Assembly (NCBI GenBank): GCA_937892705.1
Contig: CALBGR010000001.1
Location: 1-47,122 of the forward strand
DNA: 47,122 nucleotides
Source: an uncultured Candidatus Saccharibacteria bacterium
GTDB taxonomy: Bacteria > Patescibacteriota > Saccharimonadia > Saccharimonadales > UBA4665
Direction of reading: 5' to 3'
Shown: in pieces, positions 23,829 to 32,484 of the stretch
Position numbering within the stretch: the first letter of the stretch is position 1
How the letters are laid out: every line of letters begins with the position of its first letter
Position numbers and translations under genes: made by a program
Notes under the pieces: model-generated
Seen by the model: only the letters and a program-made list of their open reading frames with translations
The model's database searches: none
Told to the model about the DNA's origin: nothing

Positions 23829-26585
23829 TTACTGTACTGTAACTGATACAGGTGCTGATGATGTGCTATAGAGTACGCTGTCTGTTACAGTTGCGTGTAC
23901 GGAGATTGTACCCGGTGTGTTTGGAACGTATTCAAATATAACAGTGCTGTTTGCGGTCTGGCTGGCGACTTTTTGGCCATTAACATACAGATCTACTGTG
24001 CCGCCACCGACGTTTCGTGAAGTGTCTACAAGTGCATGAGTACCCTGGACAATAGTTACCGTGAGCTGACATACGTTATTTACAATACACGGCGTTGTTG
24101 GGTTCATAACCGTTATACTTGGTTTAATGTCGCTACAGTTATGTACATCATCCGTCGCGGTGGTGTTTGCGGCGACACTTGTACCTCTGCCGTTTGCATC
24201 AACAAAGATATCAATAGAGAAGCTGCTTGTTCGGGCATTACTGACGGTTTGTTTTGCGGCCTCTGGCGTACAGTCGGTTGCCAGCTTATTGGATACGCGG
24301 TCGATAACTTGTGCAGTGTTGCCACCTGCAGCCTTTGGTTTATACCATGATGGGTATAAGTCATTTGCAGGACTTGGTTCGCGTGAGCCACTGCCGACAT
24401 GCTGCCGTACAACATATGCCGGAGCTGTCTTTACTCCTTCTGGCTTTTCCCAGTTCTTTGCTGGTACGCCCTGGTGTGCTGCTTTCATCCAGTTGTACCA
24501 TATTGGTCTGGTCATATTTTCCATGAATCCTGACATTTCTCTTGTGCGATCGTGGTATCCGACCCATACACCAGCTGCATATTTTGTTGAATAGCCCATC
24601 ATCCAACCATCTTTTGCATCGTTTGTCGTACCGGTTTTTACCGCAAATTTCCAGCCGTTGAAGTTATGGATTTTTTGTGTCATATAGCTTGCGTTTGGAT
24701 CAGAGAGGATATCGCTGATAATATACGCGGTGTCTGGCCTGATGGCTTGTTTGCCTTGTGGCTGTTTCCATTCGTCAAGTGTTTTGCCGCGTGCGTCAGT
24801 GATCTTAAGAATATAGGTTTTTGGAATGTATACTCCATTTCTTGAGAATGTGCCATAACCGTTTACGTGCTCATCAAGCTTAAGATAAGCACCGTCACCG
24901 ATAGCTGACGAAGCGTAGCACGGTGCTGTTTGGGTAAGTTTTTCGTCAGCGTAACAGTTGTAACCGCTGACAAGTCCCATGGATTCAGCAGTTTTGATTG
25001 TTTTTTCTACGCCAGCAATCAGCATAGCTTTTACGGCTGGCACGTTACGTGAGCCACCAAGTGCATAGCGGATAGTGACAGGTCCTGGGAATTTGAAATC
25101 ATAGTTCCACAGACAGTTACCGCCATCTTTCGGACGCTGTTTATTTGTACATGGATATCCTGTTATAGGCGCTTGAATGTCATACAGTACTGAACCTGCG
25201 CCAGCGCTGGTTGAGTTTTCAATAACCGCTGCGTAGTCATATGGCTTAAAGCTTGAGCCTGGCGGCAATTCGGTTTGGGCATAGTTGATTTCACCGAACT
25301 CTTTATTGTTGAAGTCTACACCGCCCACGAGTGCTACCATCTGTCCAGTCTGTACATCAGATGCAGCAAACGCAGCAACGTCACCGCGTTGACGCTTGAT
25401 AATCGGCAGTGTATTGTTGACGGCTTTCTCAGCTTCTGCCTGCAAATTCATATCGAGGGTAGTAATAACTTTCCATCCGCCGCGATTTACAGTGCTAGAA
25501 CCATATTTTTGTTCTAGTTCTCTCTTTGCTGCAAGCACAAAGTATGGTGCTTTGATGCCGCTGTATTTTGGCTGTCGAGGTTTGACAGTTGCGACAATAT
25601 CGATTTTCTTAGCCTCTTCAGCTTCTTCTTTGGTGATCATCTTTTGCTTCACCATTTGATCAAGGATATAGTGCTGACGGCCGATTAATGCCTCTTTGTT
25701 GTAGTCGGGGCTATATGGCGAATAGTATGTTGGTGACTGCGGAATTGCGGCCAAAAATGCTGATTGTGCAAGGTTTAAGTCTTTTGCGCTGATGTTAAAA
25801 TAGTTTCTTGCAGCAGCTTCAACGCCGTATTCGATACCGCCGTATGGGGCAATGTTAAGATATCCGGTCAAAATTTCCTTTTTGGAATATTCGCGTTCTA
25901 GTTCAACTGCAAGGATTAACTCTTTGATTTTACGGGTATAAGTGCGATCTTCAGTCCAATCCTGATTGAGTTTCACAAGCTGCTGAGTGATAGTAGAACC
26001 ACCTTGTCTTGGGCCGCCGTTGGTAATGTCGTTAATGGCGGCGCGGAGTAGTCCTGTTATGTCAAAGGCGCCGTGCTTATAGAAGTTCTTATCCTCGATT
26101 GCGATAGTAGCATCCTTCATATACTGAGAAATTTCCTCATCCTTTACTGGGAAGCGCTGTACCGCATCATAATCCTGCCAGAGCACAACTTGACCAGTAC
26201 GGTCATAATAGGTGATGCTACCGCCAATATTTGAACCTTCAATATCAGTAATTTTTGGTAAGTCTTTACGGAAATATGCAAAGGTACCAACTAGTATCAG
26301 GAAGCCGGCAACAATGCCAATGCCGGTGATCTTAAGTGCCATGATAGCACCCTCACGACTGAACCAATAGGCCGCCATTCGTTTGGGGTGCATACGGTAT
26401 AAAATTCGCTTAAAGCGGTTTTTTGGCAACGTACTTAAATAAGCGGCTTTCTCACGTGCACGCATTTCTTTACGTATGCGTGATCGTTCAGAAATCGAGC
26501 GATTGATTTTTATAGTTTTGCCGCTTTTTGTTGTGTACGTATTCTGGCCGCGCCTACGACCTAGCGGTTTCCGAGGTTTTTTCAT
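23829..26585 (-). CDS. Class A penicillin-binding protein (PBP1A-like)
   Basis: 918-residue bifunctional peptidoglycan synthase. A very basic cytoplasmic N-terminus and one membrane helix (residues about 78-105) precede the GT51 glycosyltransferase domain (AIEDKNFYKHGAFD with the catalytic Glu, GGSTITQQLVKLNQDW, KIKELILAVELEREYSK). The transpeptidase domain has SSFK (SxxK), SRN (SxN) and KTGT. The last ~130 residues form an added strand-rich, Ser/Thr-rich region resembling an Ig-like or Big domain with two Cys pairs, probably cell-wall exposed. A clear Shine-Dalgarno (AGGGAG) precedes the ATG and an extended -10 lies at 26634-26639. Only class A PBP in the window. Confidence 0.95.
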   Translation of the reverse strand: MKKPRKPLGRRRGQNTYTTKSGKTIKINRSISERSRIRKEMRAREKAAYLSTLPKNRFKRILYRMHPKRMAAYWFSREGAIMALKITGIGIVAGFLILVGTFAYFRKDLPKITDIEGSNIGGSITYYDRTGQVVLWQDYDAVQRFPVKDEEISQYMKDATIAIEDKNFYKHGAFDITGLLRAAINDITNGGPRQGGSTITQQLVKLNQDWTEDRTYTRKIKELILAVELEREYSKKEILTGYLNIAPYGGIEYGVEAAARNYFNISAKDLNLAQSAFLAAIPQSPTYYSPYSPDYNKEALIGRQHYILDQMVKQKMITKEEAEEAKKIDIVATVKPRQPKYSGIKAPYFVLAAKRELEQKYGSSTVNRGGWKVITTLDMNLQAEAEKAVNNTLPIIKRQRGDVAAFAASDVQTGQMVALVGGVDFNNKEFGEINYAQTELPPGSSFKPYDYAAVIENSTSAGAGSVLYDIQAPITGYPCTNKQRPKDGGNCLWNYDFKFPGPVTIRYALGGSRNVPAVKAMLIAGVEKTIKTAESMGLVSGYNCYADEKLTQTAPCYASSAIGDGAYLKLDEHVNGYGTFSRNGVYIPKTYILKITDARGKTLDEWKQPQGKQAIRPDTAYIISDILSDPNASYMTQKIHNFNGWKFAVKTGTTNDAKDGWMMGYSTKYAAGVWVGYHDRTREMSGFMENMTRPIWYNWMKAAHQGVPAKNWEKPEGVKTAPAYVVRQHVGSGSREPSPANDLYPSWYKPKAAGGNTAQVIDRVSNKLATDCTPEAAKQTVSNARTSSFSIDIFVDANGRGTSVAANTTATDDVHNCSDIKPSITVMNPTTPCIVNNVCQLTVTIVQGTHALVDTSRNVGGGTVDLYVNGQKVASQTANSTVIFEYVPNTPGTISVHATVTDSVLYSTSSAPVSVTVQ

Positions 26586-26633
26586 GAAGTTCTAATTCTC
26601 CCTAAGCCCACATTGCATCTAAATACACACTCA

Positions 26634-26639
26634 ATTATA
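26634..26639 (-). promoter_or_regulatory. Extended -10 for the PBP gene
   Basis: Minus-strand TGC plus TATAAT, about 48 nt before the ATG at 26585; a leadered gene with its own Shine-Dalgarno. Confidence 0.55.
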
Positions 26640-26706
26640 GCAAAAAAAGCTCTCCCGCAATGTATTTTTATACAGTATCAACCATCGAAAAATTACACAG
26701 ATACGG

Positions 26707-26712
26707 TATACT
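26707..26712 (+). promoter_or_regulatory. -10 element for tyrS
   Basis: TATACT 10 nt before the ATG at 26723; predicted leader about 3 nt. It makes the ATG at 26660 impossible as a start from this promoter. Confidence 0.6.
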
Positions 26713-26722
26713 AAAACCTACT

Positions 26723-27979
26723 ATGAGCAATCAGACATTATCAGAAGAATTAGCGTGGCGAGGCTTTGTCAATCAAACGACGTATAAAGATATCAAGGAG
26801 CTGGACAAAGGTCCTATCACGTTTTATTTAGGTGTTGATCCGAGTGCTGACAGTATGACTATTGGCAATCTTGCAGTGGTTATGATGGTGCGCCATTTTG
26901 TGCGTTATGGTCACAGGGCGGTGCTGTTGGTCGGTGGTGCCACCGGTCTGATTGGCGATCCTGACGGCAAAACTCAGGAGCGTGACCTAAAAAGCGTTGA
27001 GGAAGTTGCTCAAAACAAGGCTGCAATCGCAGCGCAGTATAAGACATTGCTCGGTGATTATCCGTTTGAACTGGTCGATAATTATGACTGGTTTAAAGAT
27101 ATCCGTTATCTAGATTTCTTGCGTGATATTGGTAAGCATGTGCCGATGCGCCAGATGCTTAGTCGTGATTTTGTGCAGAGCCGTTTAGGTGAAGACGGCA
27201 GTGGCATTAGTTATGCAGAGTTTAGTTATTCCTTAATTCAGGGTTATGACTTTTTGCATCTTCATCGTGAAAAAGGTGTGACGCTGCAGGTATGCGGTGC
27301 TGATCAGTGGGGAAACAGTATTACTGGCGTTGATCTGATTCGTCGTATTACTGGTAATGAAGTACATGTATGGTCAGCGCCGCTGGTAGTGAATAAGGTA
27401 ACTGGCAAAAAGTTTGGCAAAACTGAAGAAGGTGCGGTGTGGCTTGATGCGAAGAAAACATCGCCAACGCAGTTTTATCAATTCTGGATTAACGTTGATG
27501 ATCAAGGTGTGGAAGAATATCTAAAAATTTACACCGAGCTTTCACAAGATGAAATTGGCCAGATTGTTGCTGAACACAACCAGGATCCAGGAAAGCGCTA
27601 TGCTCAGAAGCGACTCGCTAATGAAGTAACTGAACTGGTGCACGGTGCAAAAAATACAGAAATTGCTCAAACGGTAACTGAAATTCTGACGGGTCATGCG
27701 AACTTGCAGGAAACAAGCGATGATGTTTTGAGTGTTTTGCGGCAAGAAATCGCTGCCGTACAAACGAGTGAAAGCGGCAGTATCGTTGACGCTCTAGTTG
27801 CCGCAGAACTTGCAGCTTCAAAGACAGAGGCGCGCCGACTGATTCAAGGAAATGCAATAGCTGTTAATGGTCAAAAAATTGCTCGTGAACAATTTGAGCC
27901 GACAGATTTTCAAAATGGCCGCCTGCTTTTAAGAAAAGGTAAAAAATTCAAAGATTCTGCGCTGGTAGAACTACGTTAA
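26723..27979 (+). CDS. tyrS: Tyrosyl-tRNA synthetase
   Basis: 418 residues, bacterial class I TyrRS. FYLGVDPSADSMTIGNLAV includes the HIGH-equivalent motif; GGATGLIGDP and the tyrosine-binding YAEFSYSLIQGYDF, QVCGADQWGN follow; KFGKT stands for KMSKS. The C-terminus carries an S4 RNA-binding domain (SKTEARRLIQGNAIAVNGQKI). The frame is open from 26660 but residues before 26723 have no family match and cover the promoter, so the start at MSNQTLSEELAWRG is used. Full length. Confidence 0.96.
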   Translation: MSNQTLSEELAWRGFVNQTTYKDIKELDKGPITFYLGVDPSADSMTIGNLAVVMMVRHFVRYGHRAVLLVGGATGLIGDPDGKTQERDLKSVEEVAQNKAAIAAQYKTLLGDYPFELVDNYDWFKDIRYLDFLRDIGKHVPMRQMLSRDFVQSRLGEDGSGISYAEFSYSLIQGYDFLHLHREKGVTLQVCGADQWGNSITGVDLIRRITGNEVHVWSAPLVVNKVTGKKFGKTEEGAVWLDAKKTSPTQFYQFWINVDDQGVEEYLKIYTELSQDEIGQIVAEHNQDPGKRYAQKRLANEVTELVHGAKNTEIAQTVTEILTGHANLQETSDDVLSVLRQEIAAVQTSESGSIVDALVAAELAASKTEARRLIQGNAIAVNGQKIAREQFEPTDFQNGRLLLRKGKKFKDSALVELR

Positions 27980-27984
27980 GCTGC

Positions 27985-27990
27985 TATACT
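27985..27990 (+). promoter_or_regulatory. Extended -10, leaderless start of methyltransferase gene
   Basis: TGC plus TATACT, 8 nt before the ATG at 27999 and 5 nt after the tyrS stop. Confidence 0.65.
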
Positions 27991-27998
27991 ATTTACTT

Positions 27999-28814
27999 AT
28001 GAGCAAAAAGACAACTAAGAAAACGAAAGCTACAGCCAAAAAAACTGAAGTAAAAAAGGTTTTACGAAAAGCTGATCAATACAACGACCCAAGCCACAAT
28101 TACTTACACTATTGGAACGGGCGCGATTATGAACATGCGTCTGAAGAAATTGCGATCAAACGACTAATTAAAGGCAAAAGATTTAAGCACGCTGTTGATG
28201 TCGGTGGCGGGTATGGACGGCTTTGTTTGCTGCTGAAAGATTATGCAGATAAAGTGACCTTAGCTGAGCCAAGTCAGCAGCAGCTTGATATTGCCGAAGA
28301 GTATTTGAAAGATCATCCGGAAATCGAACGTAAACTACTGCAAGCTAGTGACTTACAGTTTAAAGATGGTTCTGTTGATCTGTTAACAGTTATTCGTGTG
28401 ATGCATCATTTACCTGATCCAGAGCCGGAGTTTAGAGAGTTTCATCGGGTACTGAGTGATGATGGCTACTTGATTTTGGAAGTTGCTAATTATGCTCATG
28501 GCCGCAATCGCTTGAAGCATGCCTTGAAAGGCAAACCGCTGCCAAAAGAACCGGTAGATATTCGTTCTGAAAAGAACAAACGCGAAGATGAAATCCCGTT
28601 TGTTAACCACAACCCAAATACGGTCATTAAACAGCTGGCGCATGCTGGATTTAAGGTAGAACGTACGCTTTCGGTATCAAACCTTCGAAGTCCAAGTGTT
28701 AAGAAAGTGGTGCCAAAGCAGCTTATGTTGGCTGTTGAACGTGCTTTGCAGCCAACGTTGTCAAGTATTTACTTTGGTCCAAGCGTCTTTTTCTTGGTGA
28801 AAAAAGCCAAATAA
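27999..28814 (+). CDS. Class I SAM-dependent methyltransferase (Methyltransf_11 type)
   Basis: 271 residues. After a Lys-rich N-terminus the Rossmann AdoMet motif I is HAVDVGGGYGRLCLLL, acidic loop LAEPSQQQ (motif post I), and motif IV region is SVDLLTVIRVMHHLPDPEPE, typical of the UbiE/Methyltransf_11 group. The C-terminal half (NYAHGRNRLKHALKGKPLP onward) resembles small-molecule or lipid methyltransferases, but the substrate cannot be told. It has its own leaderless promoter between tyrS and recG. Confidence 0.85.
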   Translation: MSKKTTKKTKATAKKTEVKKVLRKADQYNDPSHNYLHYWNGRDYEHASEEIAIKRLIKGKRFKHAVDVGGGYGRLCLLLKDYADKVTLAEPSQQQLDIAEEYLKDHPEIERKLLQASDLQFKDGSVDLLTVIRVMHHLPDPEPEFREFHRVLSDDGYLILEVANYAHGRNRLKHALKGKPLPKEPVDIRSEKNKREDEIPFVNHNPNTVIKQLAHAGFKVERTLSVSNLRSPSVKKVVPKQLMLAVERALQPTLSSIYFGPSVFFLVKKAK

Positions 28815-28826
28815 GCCAATCAGCAC

Positions 28827-28832
28827 TATAAT
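28827..28832 (+). promoter_or_regulatory. -10, leaderless start of recG
   Basis: TATAAT 8 nt before the ATG at 28841. Confidence 0.65.
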
Positions 28833-28840
28833 AGTAAGTA

Positions 28841-30868
28841 ATGACAAAATTACTTACTGAGTTACATGGTGTAGGTGATGCGCTTGCAGCGAAGCTACAG
28901 GTTTTGGGTTTGCGAACAGTTGATGACCTCGTGCAAAACATTCCACGGAGATACGAAGACTATTCCCGTGTTACGTCAATTGATCAGCTGAAACCCGGTC
29001 CGGTTACTATTCAGGCAGAAATAAAACAGGTTAAAGGGTGGTATACTCGGCGTGGCTTGCATATTACTGAAGCAGTTGCGAGTGATGACACGGGCAGTGT
29101 GCGGTTGGTGTGGTTTAATCAGCCGTATCGCGCAGGTGGACTGAAGGCGAAGAAGCAGTATTTCATTGCTGGTGATTTTGGGTTGCATTATCGGCACTTA
29201 AGCATTCTTAATCCGAGCGTTGAGCTAGTGAGCAATTTTCCGGTTAATACTGCGCGGATCGTGCCAGTCTACCGTGAAACCAAGGGTATTACCAGTAAGC
29301 AAATTCGGAAAATTGTAAAAGAAGCGCTGCCGTATATTCGTATGTTGCCTGACAGTCTACCGCTTTGGATACGCGAAACATATAAACTAATCCCATACAA
29401 CGAAGCTATAGAAACGCTTCACTTTCCAGCTGACGGTGCGGCACTAGAGGCTGCGCGACGACGACTAGGATTTCAAGAGGTGTTTGAGCTGATACTGGCT
29501 AGTCTGCTTACCAAGCAAGAAGTATTATCTGAGCCGGCTCATGTAATTCCATTTAACGAGCGTCTTGCGAAGGAGTTTGTAAAACATTTGCCGTTTCGCT
29601 TGACTGACGCACAGCGCAAAGTAGTGTGGCAGATTTATCAAGACATGCAGCAGCCGCATCCAATGAACCGACTTATAGAAGGCGATGTCGGTTCAGGTAA
29701 AACGGTGGTAGCAGTAATGGCGGCACTCATGGTAACTGAGCAGGGTATGCAGACTGCACTTATGGCGCCAACAGAGCTGTTGGCTCGTCAGCACGCTGAA
29801 ACGCTTCATAATCTTTTGAAACCACTTGGGTTACATCACGGTATAGTGCTGCTCGTGGGCGGCATGAAACAGCGTGAAAAAGAGCGTGCACACGAGGCAA
29901 TTGCAAGTGGACAGGCAAAAATAATTGTTGGCACCCATGCGCTGATTCAAGAAAATGTGGATATGCACAAGCTGGCACTGATTGTCATCGATGAGCAGCA
30001 TCGTTTTGGCGTGGAGCAGCGTAAAAAACTTATGGCCAAAGCAGGCAAAATGCCGCATGTGTTGAGTCTTACGGCAACACCGATTCCACGCTCACTGGCA
30101 TTAACACTGTATGGCGAGCTAGATATTTCGTTGCTTGATGTAAAACCACAAGGTCGAAAACTAGTAAAGACAGAGATATGTTCACCAAATTCCCGTAGGC
30201 AACTGTATGAAAAGATTGATAAAGAATTGGCTAGAGGTAGACAAATGTTTGTTGTGTGTCCTGTCATTACTGAATCTGACGGATTACCTGCGCGTTCTGT
30301 CGAAGTGGTATTTGATGAAATGACCTCGGTATTTAAACACCGAAAGGTAGGGCTTTTGCACGGCAAGATGAGGGCTGATGAAAAAAATAAGATAATGACT
30401 GACTTTGTAAATGGCGCGATTGATATTTTGGTATCTACCACAGTGATCGAAGTGGGTGTTGATGTACCGAATGCTTCGATCATGCTCATTGAGTCGGCTG
30501 AACGGTTTGGTTTGGCACAAATTCATCAGTTGCGAGGGCGCGTGGGTCGTGGTGAGCATCCAGGATACTGCTACTTAATGACTAGTGATTCAAGTGTGCC
30601 AAGCAGGCGTTTACGGGCACTTGAAGCAAGCAATGACGGATTTAAACTTGCTGAATTAGATTTGGTACTGCGTGGTCCGGGCGCTATTTATGGTACGCAG
30701 CAGCATGGCGCGCTGGATCTAAGGATTGTCAATTTGAGTGACACAAAGCTGATTGCGCTTGCGCGTTCGGCTGCGGAAACATTTATCAAAAAGGGTGGGC
30801 GTCTGATAGACTATCCTCAGTTACATAAACGCGTATTGCACCTACAGAAGGTTAGCAATCTTAATTAA
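28841..30868 (+). CDS. recG: ATP-dependent DNA helicase RecG
   Basis: 675-residue helicase that remodels stalled forks and branched DNA. N-terminal wedge/OB domain (residues 1-200), then Walker A EGDVGSGKT (about 281-289), MAPTELLARQHAE, Walker B DEQHRFG, TATPIPRSLALTLYG, and the RecG C-terminal helicase lobe with STTVIEVGVDVPNAS, RFGLAQIHQLRGRVGRG, and the TRG-type wedge motif. The length is typical. It begins a run of four same-strand genes with recG-PLC-rsmD spacing of 5 nt and a 4-nt overlap. Confidence 0.97.
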   Translation: MTKLLTELHGVGDALAAKLQVLGLRTVDDLVQNIPRRYEDYSRVTSIDQLKPGPVTIQAEIKQVKGWYTRRGLHITEAVASDDTGSVRLVWFNQPYRAGGLKAKKQYFIAGDFGLHYRHLSILNPSVELVSNFPVNTARIVPVYRETKGITSKQIRKIVKEALPYIRMLPDSLPLWIRETYKLIPYNEAIETLHFPADGAALEAARRRLGFQEVFELILASLLTKQEVLSEPAHVIPFNERLAKEFVKHLPFRLTDAQRKVVWQIYQDMQQPHPMNRLIEGDVGSGKTVVAVMAALMVTEQGMQTALMAPTELLARQHAETLHNLLKPLGLHHGIVLLVGGMKQREKERAHEAIASGQAKIIVGTHALIQENVDMHKLALIVIDEQHRFGVEQRKKLMAKAGKMPHVLSLTATPIPRSLALTLYGELDISLLDVKPQGRKLVKTEICSPNSRRQLYEKIDKELARGRQMFVVCPVITESDGLPARSVEVVFDEMTSVFKHRKVGLLHGKMRADEKNKIMTDFVNGAIDILVSTTVIEVGVDVPNASIMLIESAERFGLAQIHQLRGRVGRGEHPGYCYLMTSDSSVPSRRLRALEASNDGFKLAELDLVLRGPGAIYGTQQHGALDLRIVNLSDTKLIALARSAAETFIKKGGRLIDYPQLHKRVLHLQKVSNLN

Positions 30869-30873
30869 TTCTT

Positions 30874-31695
30874 ATGTATTCCGGTACAACACTTACACCA
30901 ATTTCAGGACGCATTCTCGGAGCTCATCAGAAATTCGACCGAGTGGCACGACGGCATCTAAAAAGACTTTTAGATGAAGACGACGCATTCTTTCCAAGTA
31001 TTCGTGAGATTTTACAGTTTGAAGGCAAGAATGGGCCAGATGGCATAAAGCGTAAAAGTCCGGCACAAAATGAGCCGTGGCATTACATAAATCCGTTTGA
31101 TGATACGGATGGCGATCTGTACACCATTATCAGATTGCACTATAAAGAGCTCGTGAGTGCGCTTCGGCAGCATGATTCTACAAAAGCGGCCTTTGAAGCA
31201 GCGTGGCTTGCACATGCGATTGTTGATGGGCTAACACCGGCACATCATTACCCCTACGAAAAAGAACTACGAAAACTACGAGGCAATGAAGGGCTGGAGA
31301 CACGGAATACCATTATGCGTAAAATCATCATGCCTGGTGAAAAACCGAGTGAGCGTGTGCGCAATAACTGGAAAATGTGGGGGCCAAGAGGGCTGATGAG
31401 TACGCATGGTATGTTTGAGCTTGGAGTAGCAACAATTGTCGCACCGCTTAAGATTCGACACGCGTTTCCTGATGCGCAAGCGATACAATTGTTTCAAAAA
31501 GACGGTGTGATTAAGGCATTTCAGCGGGCTGCGAAAGAAATTGCAGCGCTCGATTTGTATCTAACGTATTATCGGACAGGCTGGACACCGCGTCTAGCAC
31601 GGCGTATCCGTAAAAATTTGGCGCCTACGATCACAAAAACAGTTACGCTCGCTTGGTACTCAGCAGCTCGTGAAGCGTGCGGGGAAACAATATGA
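30874..31695 (+). CDS. Zinc-dependent phospholipase C / S1-P1 nuclease-like protein
   Basis: 273 residues, no signal peptide, no membrane helix. I recognise it by ligand geometry: His18, Asp56, His70 (in PWHYINPF), His114-xxx-Asp118-xxxxx-His124 (in LAHAIVDGLTPAHH) and His178-xxx-Glu182. In Bacillus cereus phospholipase C the zinc ligands are His14, Asp55, His69, His118, Asp122, His128, His142 and Glu146, with the same internal spacings; only the N-terminal Trp1 ligand is missing. The WHY motif is also typical of S1/P1 nucleases of this fold. It lies 5 nt after recG and overlaps rsmD by 4 nt, so it is translated in an operon. The substrate (phospholipid or nucleic acid) is unknown. Confidence 0.72.
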   Translation: MYSGTTLTPISGRILGAHQKFDRVARRHLKRLLDEDDAFFPSIREILQFEGKNGPDGIKRKSPAQNEPWHYINPFDDTDGDLYTIIRLHYKELVSALRQHDSTKAAFEAAWLAHAIVDGLTPAHHYPYEKELRKLRGNEGLETRNTIMRKIIMPGEKPSERVRNNWKMWGPRGLMSTHGMFELGVATIVAPLKIRHAFPDAQAIQLFQKDGVIKAFQRAAKEIAALDLYLTYYRTGWTPRLARRIRKNLAPTITKTVTLAWYSAAREACGETI

Positions 31696-32219
31696 GGGTT
31701 ATTGCTGGCACGCTTGGTGGTAGATTATTTGAAGCTCCGCGCGGACATCGCACCCATCCCATGAGTGAACGGATGCGGGGCGCGATATTCAGTGCCCTTG
31801 GCGATATCGAAGGACTAACAGTATTTGATCCCTTTACAGGTAGCGGGGCGTTGACCATCGAAGCTATTAGCAGGGGAGCAGCATACGCGGTTGCTATAGA
31901 GGTTGACCCAGGTGCATATCGAACGGCGGCGCATAACATGGAGCAGCTTGGCATTGCGGACAAAGTGAAAGTTACCAAAGCCTATGCTGGCGCGTGGTCA
32001 ACGCGTCATCAGAATAAAAAGTTTGATATTGTGCTACTTGATCCGCCGTATGACAAAATCCCTTGGCGAGATCTGAAACGCATGCCGCGGCATGTAGCTG
32101 ATAATGGTGTGCTGGTTTTGTCCTGGCCGGGCAATTTTGAACCGCTTCATTTTGAAGGCTTGCGTATCGTTCAGCAGAAACACTATGGCGACAGCCAGCT
32201 CATCTTCTATAAGCATTGA
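31692..32219 (+). CDS. rsmD: 16S rRNA (guanine-966-N2)-methyltransferase RsmD
   Basis: 175 residues from the ATG at 31692, which overlaps the preceding stop in ATGA; the frame extends five codons upstream without family similarity. MRVIAGTLGGRLFEAPRG is the standard RsmD start, followed by RPTSDRxRGAIF-type HPMSERMRGAIFSAL, motif I VFDPFTGSGALTIEA and motif IV LLDPPYDK (the N/DPPY catalytic loop). It methylates G966 in the P-site region of 16S rRNA. Its stop codon overlaps the -35 box of the tRNA-Leu promoter. Coenzyme A adenylyltransferase (coaD), a frequent neighbour of rsmD, is not next to it. Confidence 0.93.
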   Translation: MRVIAGTLGGRLFEAPRGHRTHPMSERMRGAIFSALGDIEGLTVFDPFTGSGALTIEAISRGAAYAVAIEVDPGAYRTAAHNMEQLGIADKVKVTKAYAGAWSTRHQNKKFDIVLLDPPYDKIPWRDLKRMPRHVADNGVLVLSWPGNFEPLHFEGLRIVQQKHYGDSQLIFYKH

Positions 32220-32245
32220 CAAACATAAGCGTTTAGTGTTATAAT
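32216..32245 (+). promoter_or_regulatory. Strong promoter for tRNA-Leu
   Basis: TTGACA at 32216-32221 (overlapping the rsmD stop), 18-bp spacer, extended -10 TGT plus TATAAT at 32240-32245. It leaves about 87 nt of 5' extension before the tRNA; that stretch contains only a small TCCT-GCTT-AGGA stem that I can see. Confidence 0.8.
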
Positions 32246-32338
32246 AAAAAAATAGGGTACTATTGCAGTTGTCTCGAAGAAGTAAATCAGATAAAATACA
32301 AGCGTTCGTCCTGCTTAGGATTGAAATACAGGGTTCAC

Positions 32339-32423
32339 GCGGATGTGGTGGAATTGGTAGACACGCATGCCTTAGGAGCATGTGCCGTAAGGCGTGAAGG
32401 TTCGAGTCCTTTCATCCGCACCA
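32339..32423 (+). tRNA. tRNA-Leu (anticodon UAG)
   Basis: 85 nt, class II tRNA. The acceptor stem GCGGATG pairs with CATCCGC, followed by discriminator A and an encoded CCA. D-loop TTGGTAGAC, anticodon loop around TAG (CTTAGGA) inside the stem GCATGC-type arm, a variable arm (TGCCGTAAGGCG) and T-arm GGTTCGAGTCC. The variable arm and A73 fit tRNA-Leu. It decodes CUA (and other CUN by wobble). Confidence 0.95.
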
Positions 32424-32431
32424 AGTAAAGC

Positions 32432-32453
32432 ACCGGTTTTAGGCCGGTTTTTT
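32432..32453 (+). terminator. Intrinsic terminator after tRNA-Leu
   Basis: ACCGG and CCGGT around a 7-nt loop, then six T. An outer stem formed by CCAAGTAAA (which includes the tRNA CCA end) and TTTACTTGG (32451-32459) could enclose it; pairing of the CCA end might affect 3' processing. Confidence 0.75.
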
Positions 32454-32484
32454 ACTTGGCTAAAAGATACAACAAGGTTTATGG

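Noticed and set aside
26660..26722. Upstream ATG for tyrS
   Set aside because: The extra 21 residues have no family match and the stretch contains the TATACT -10.
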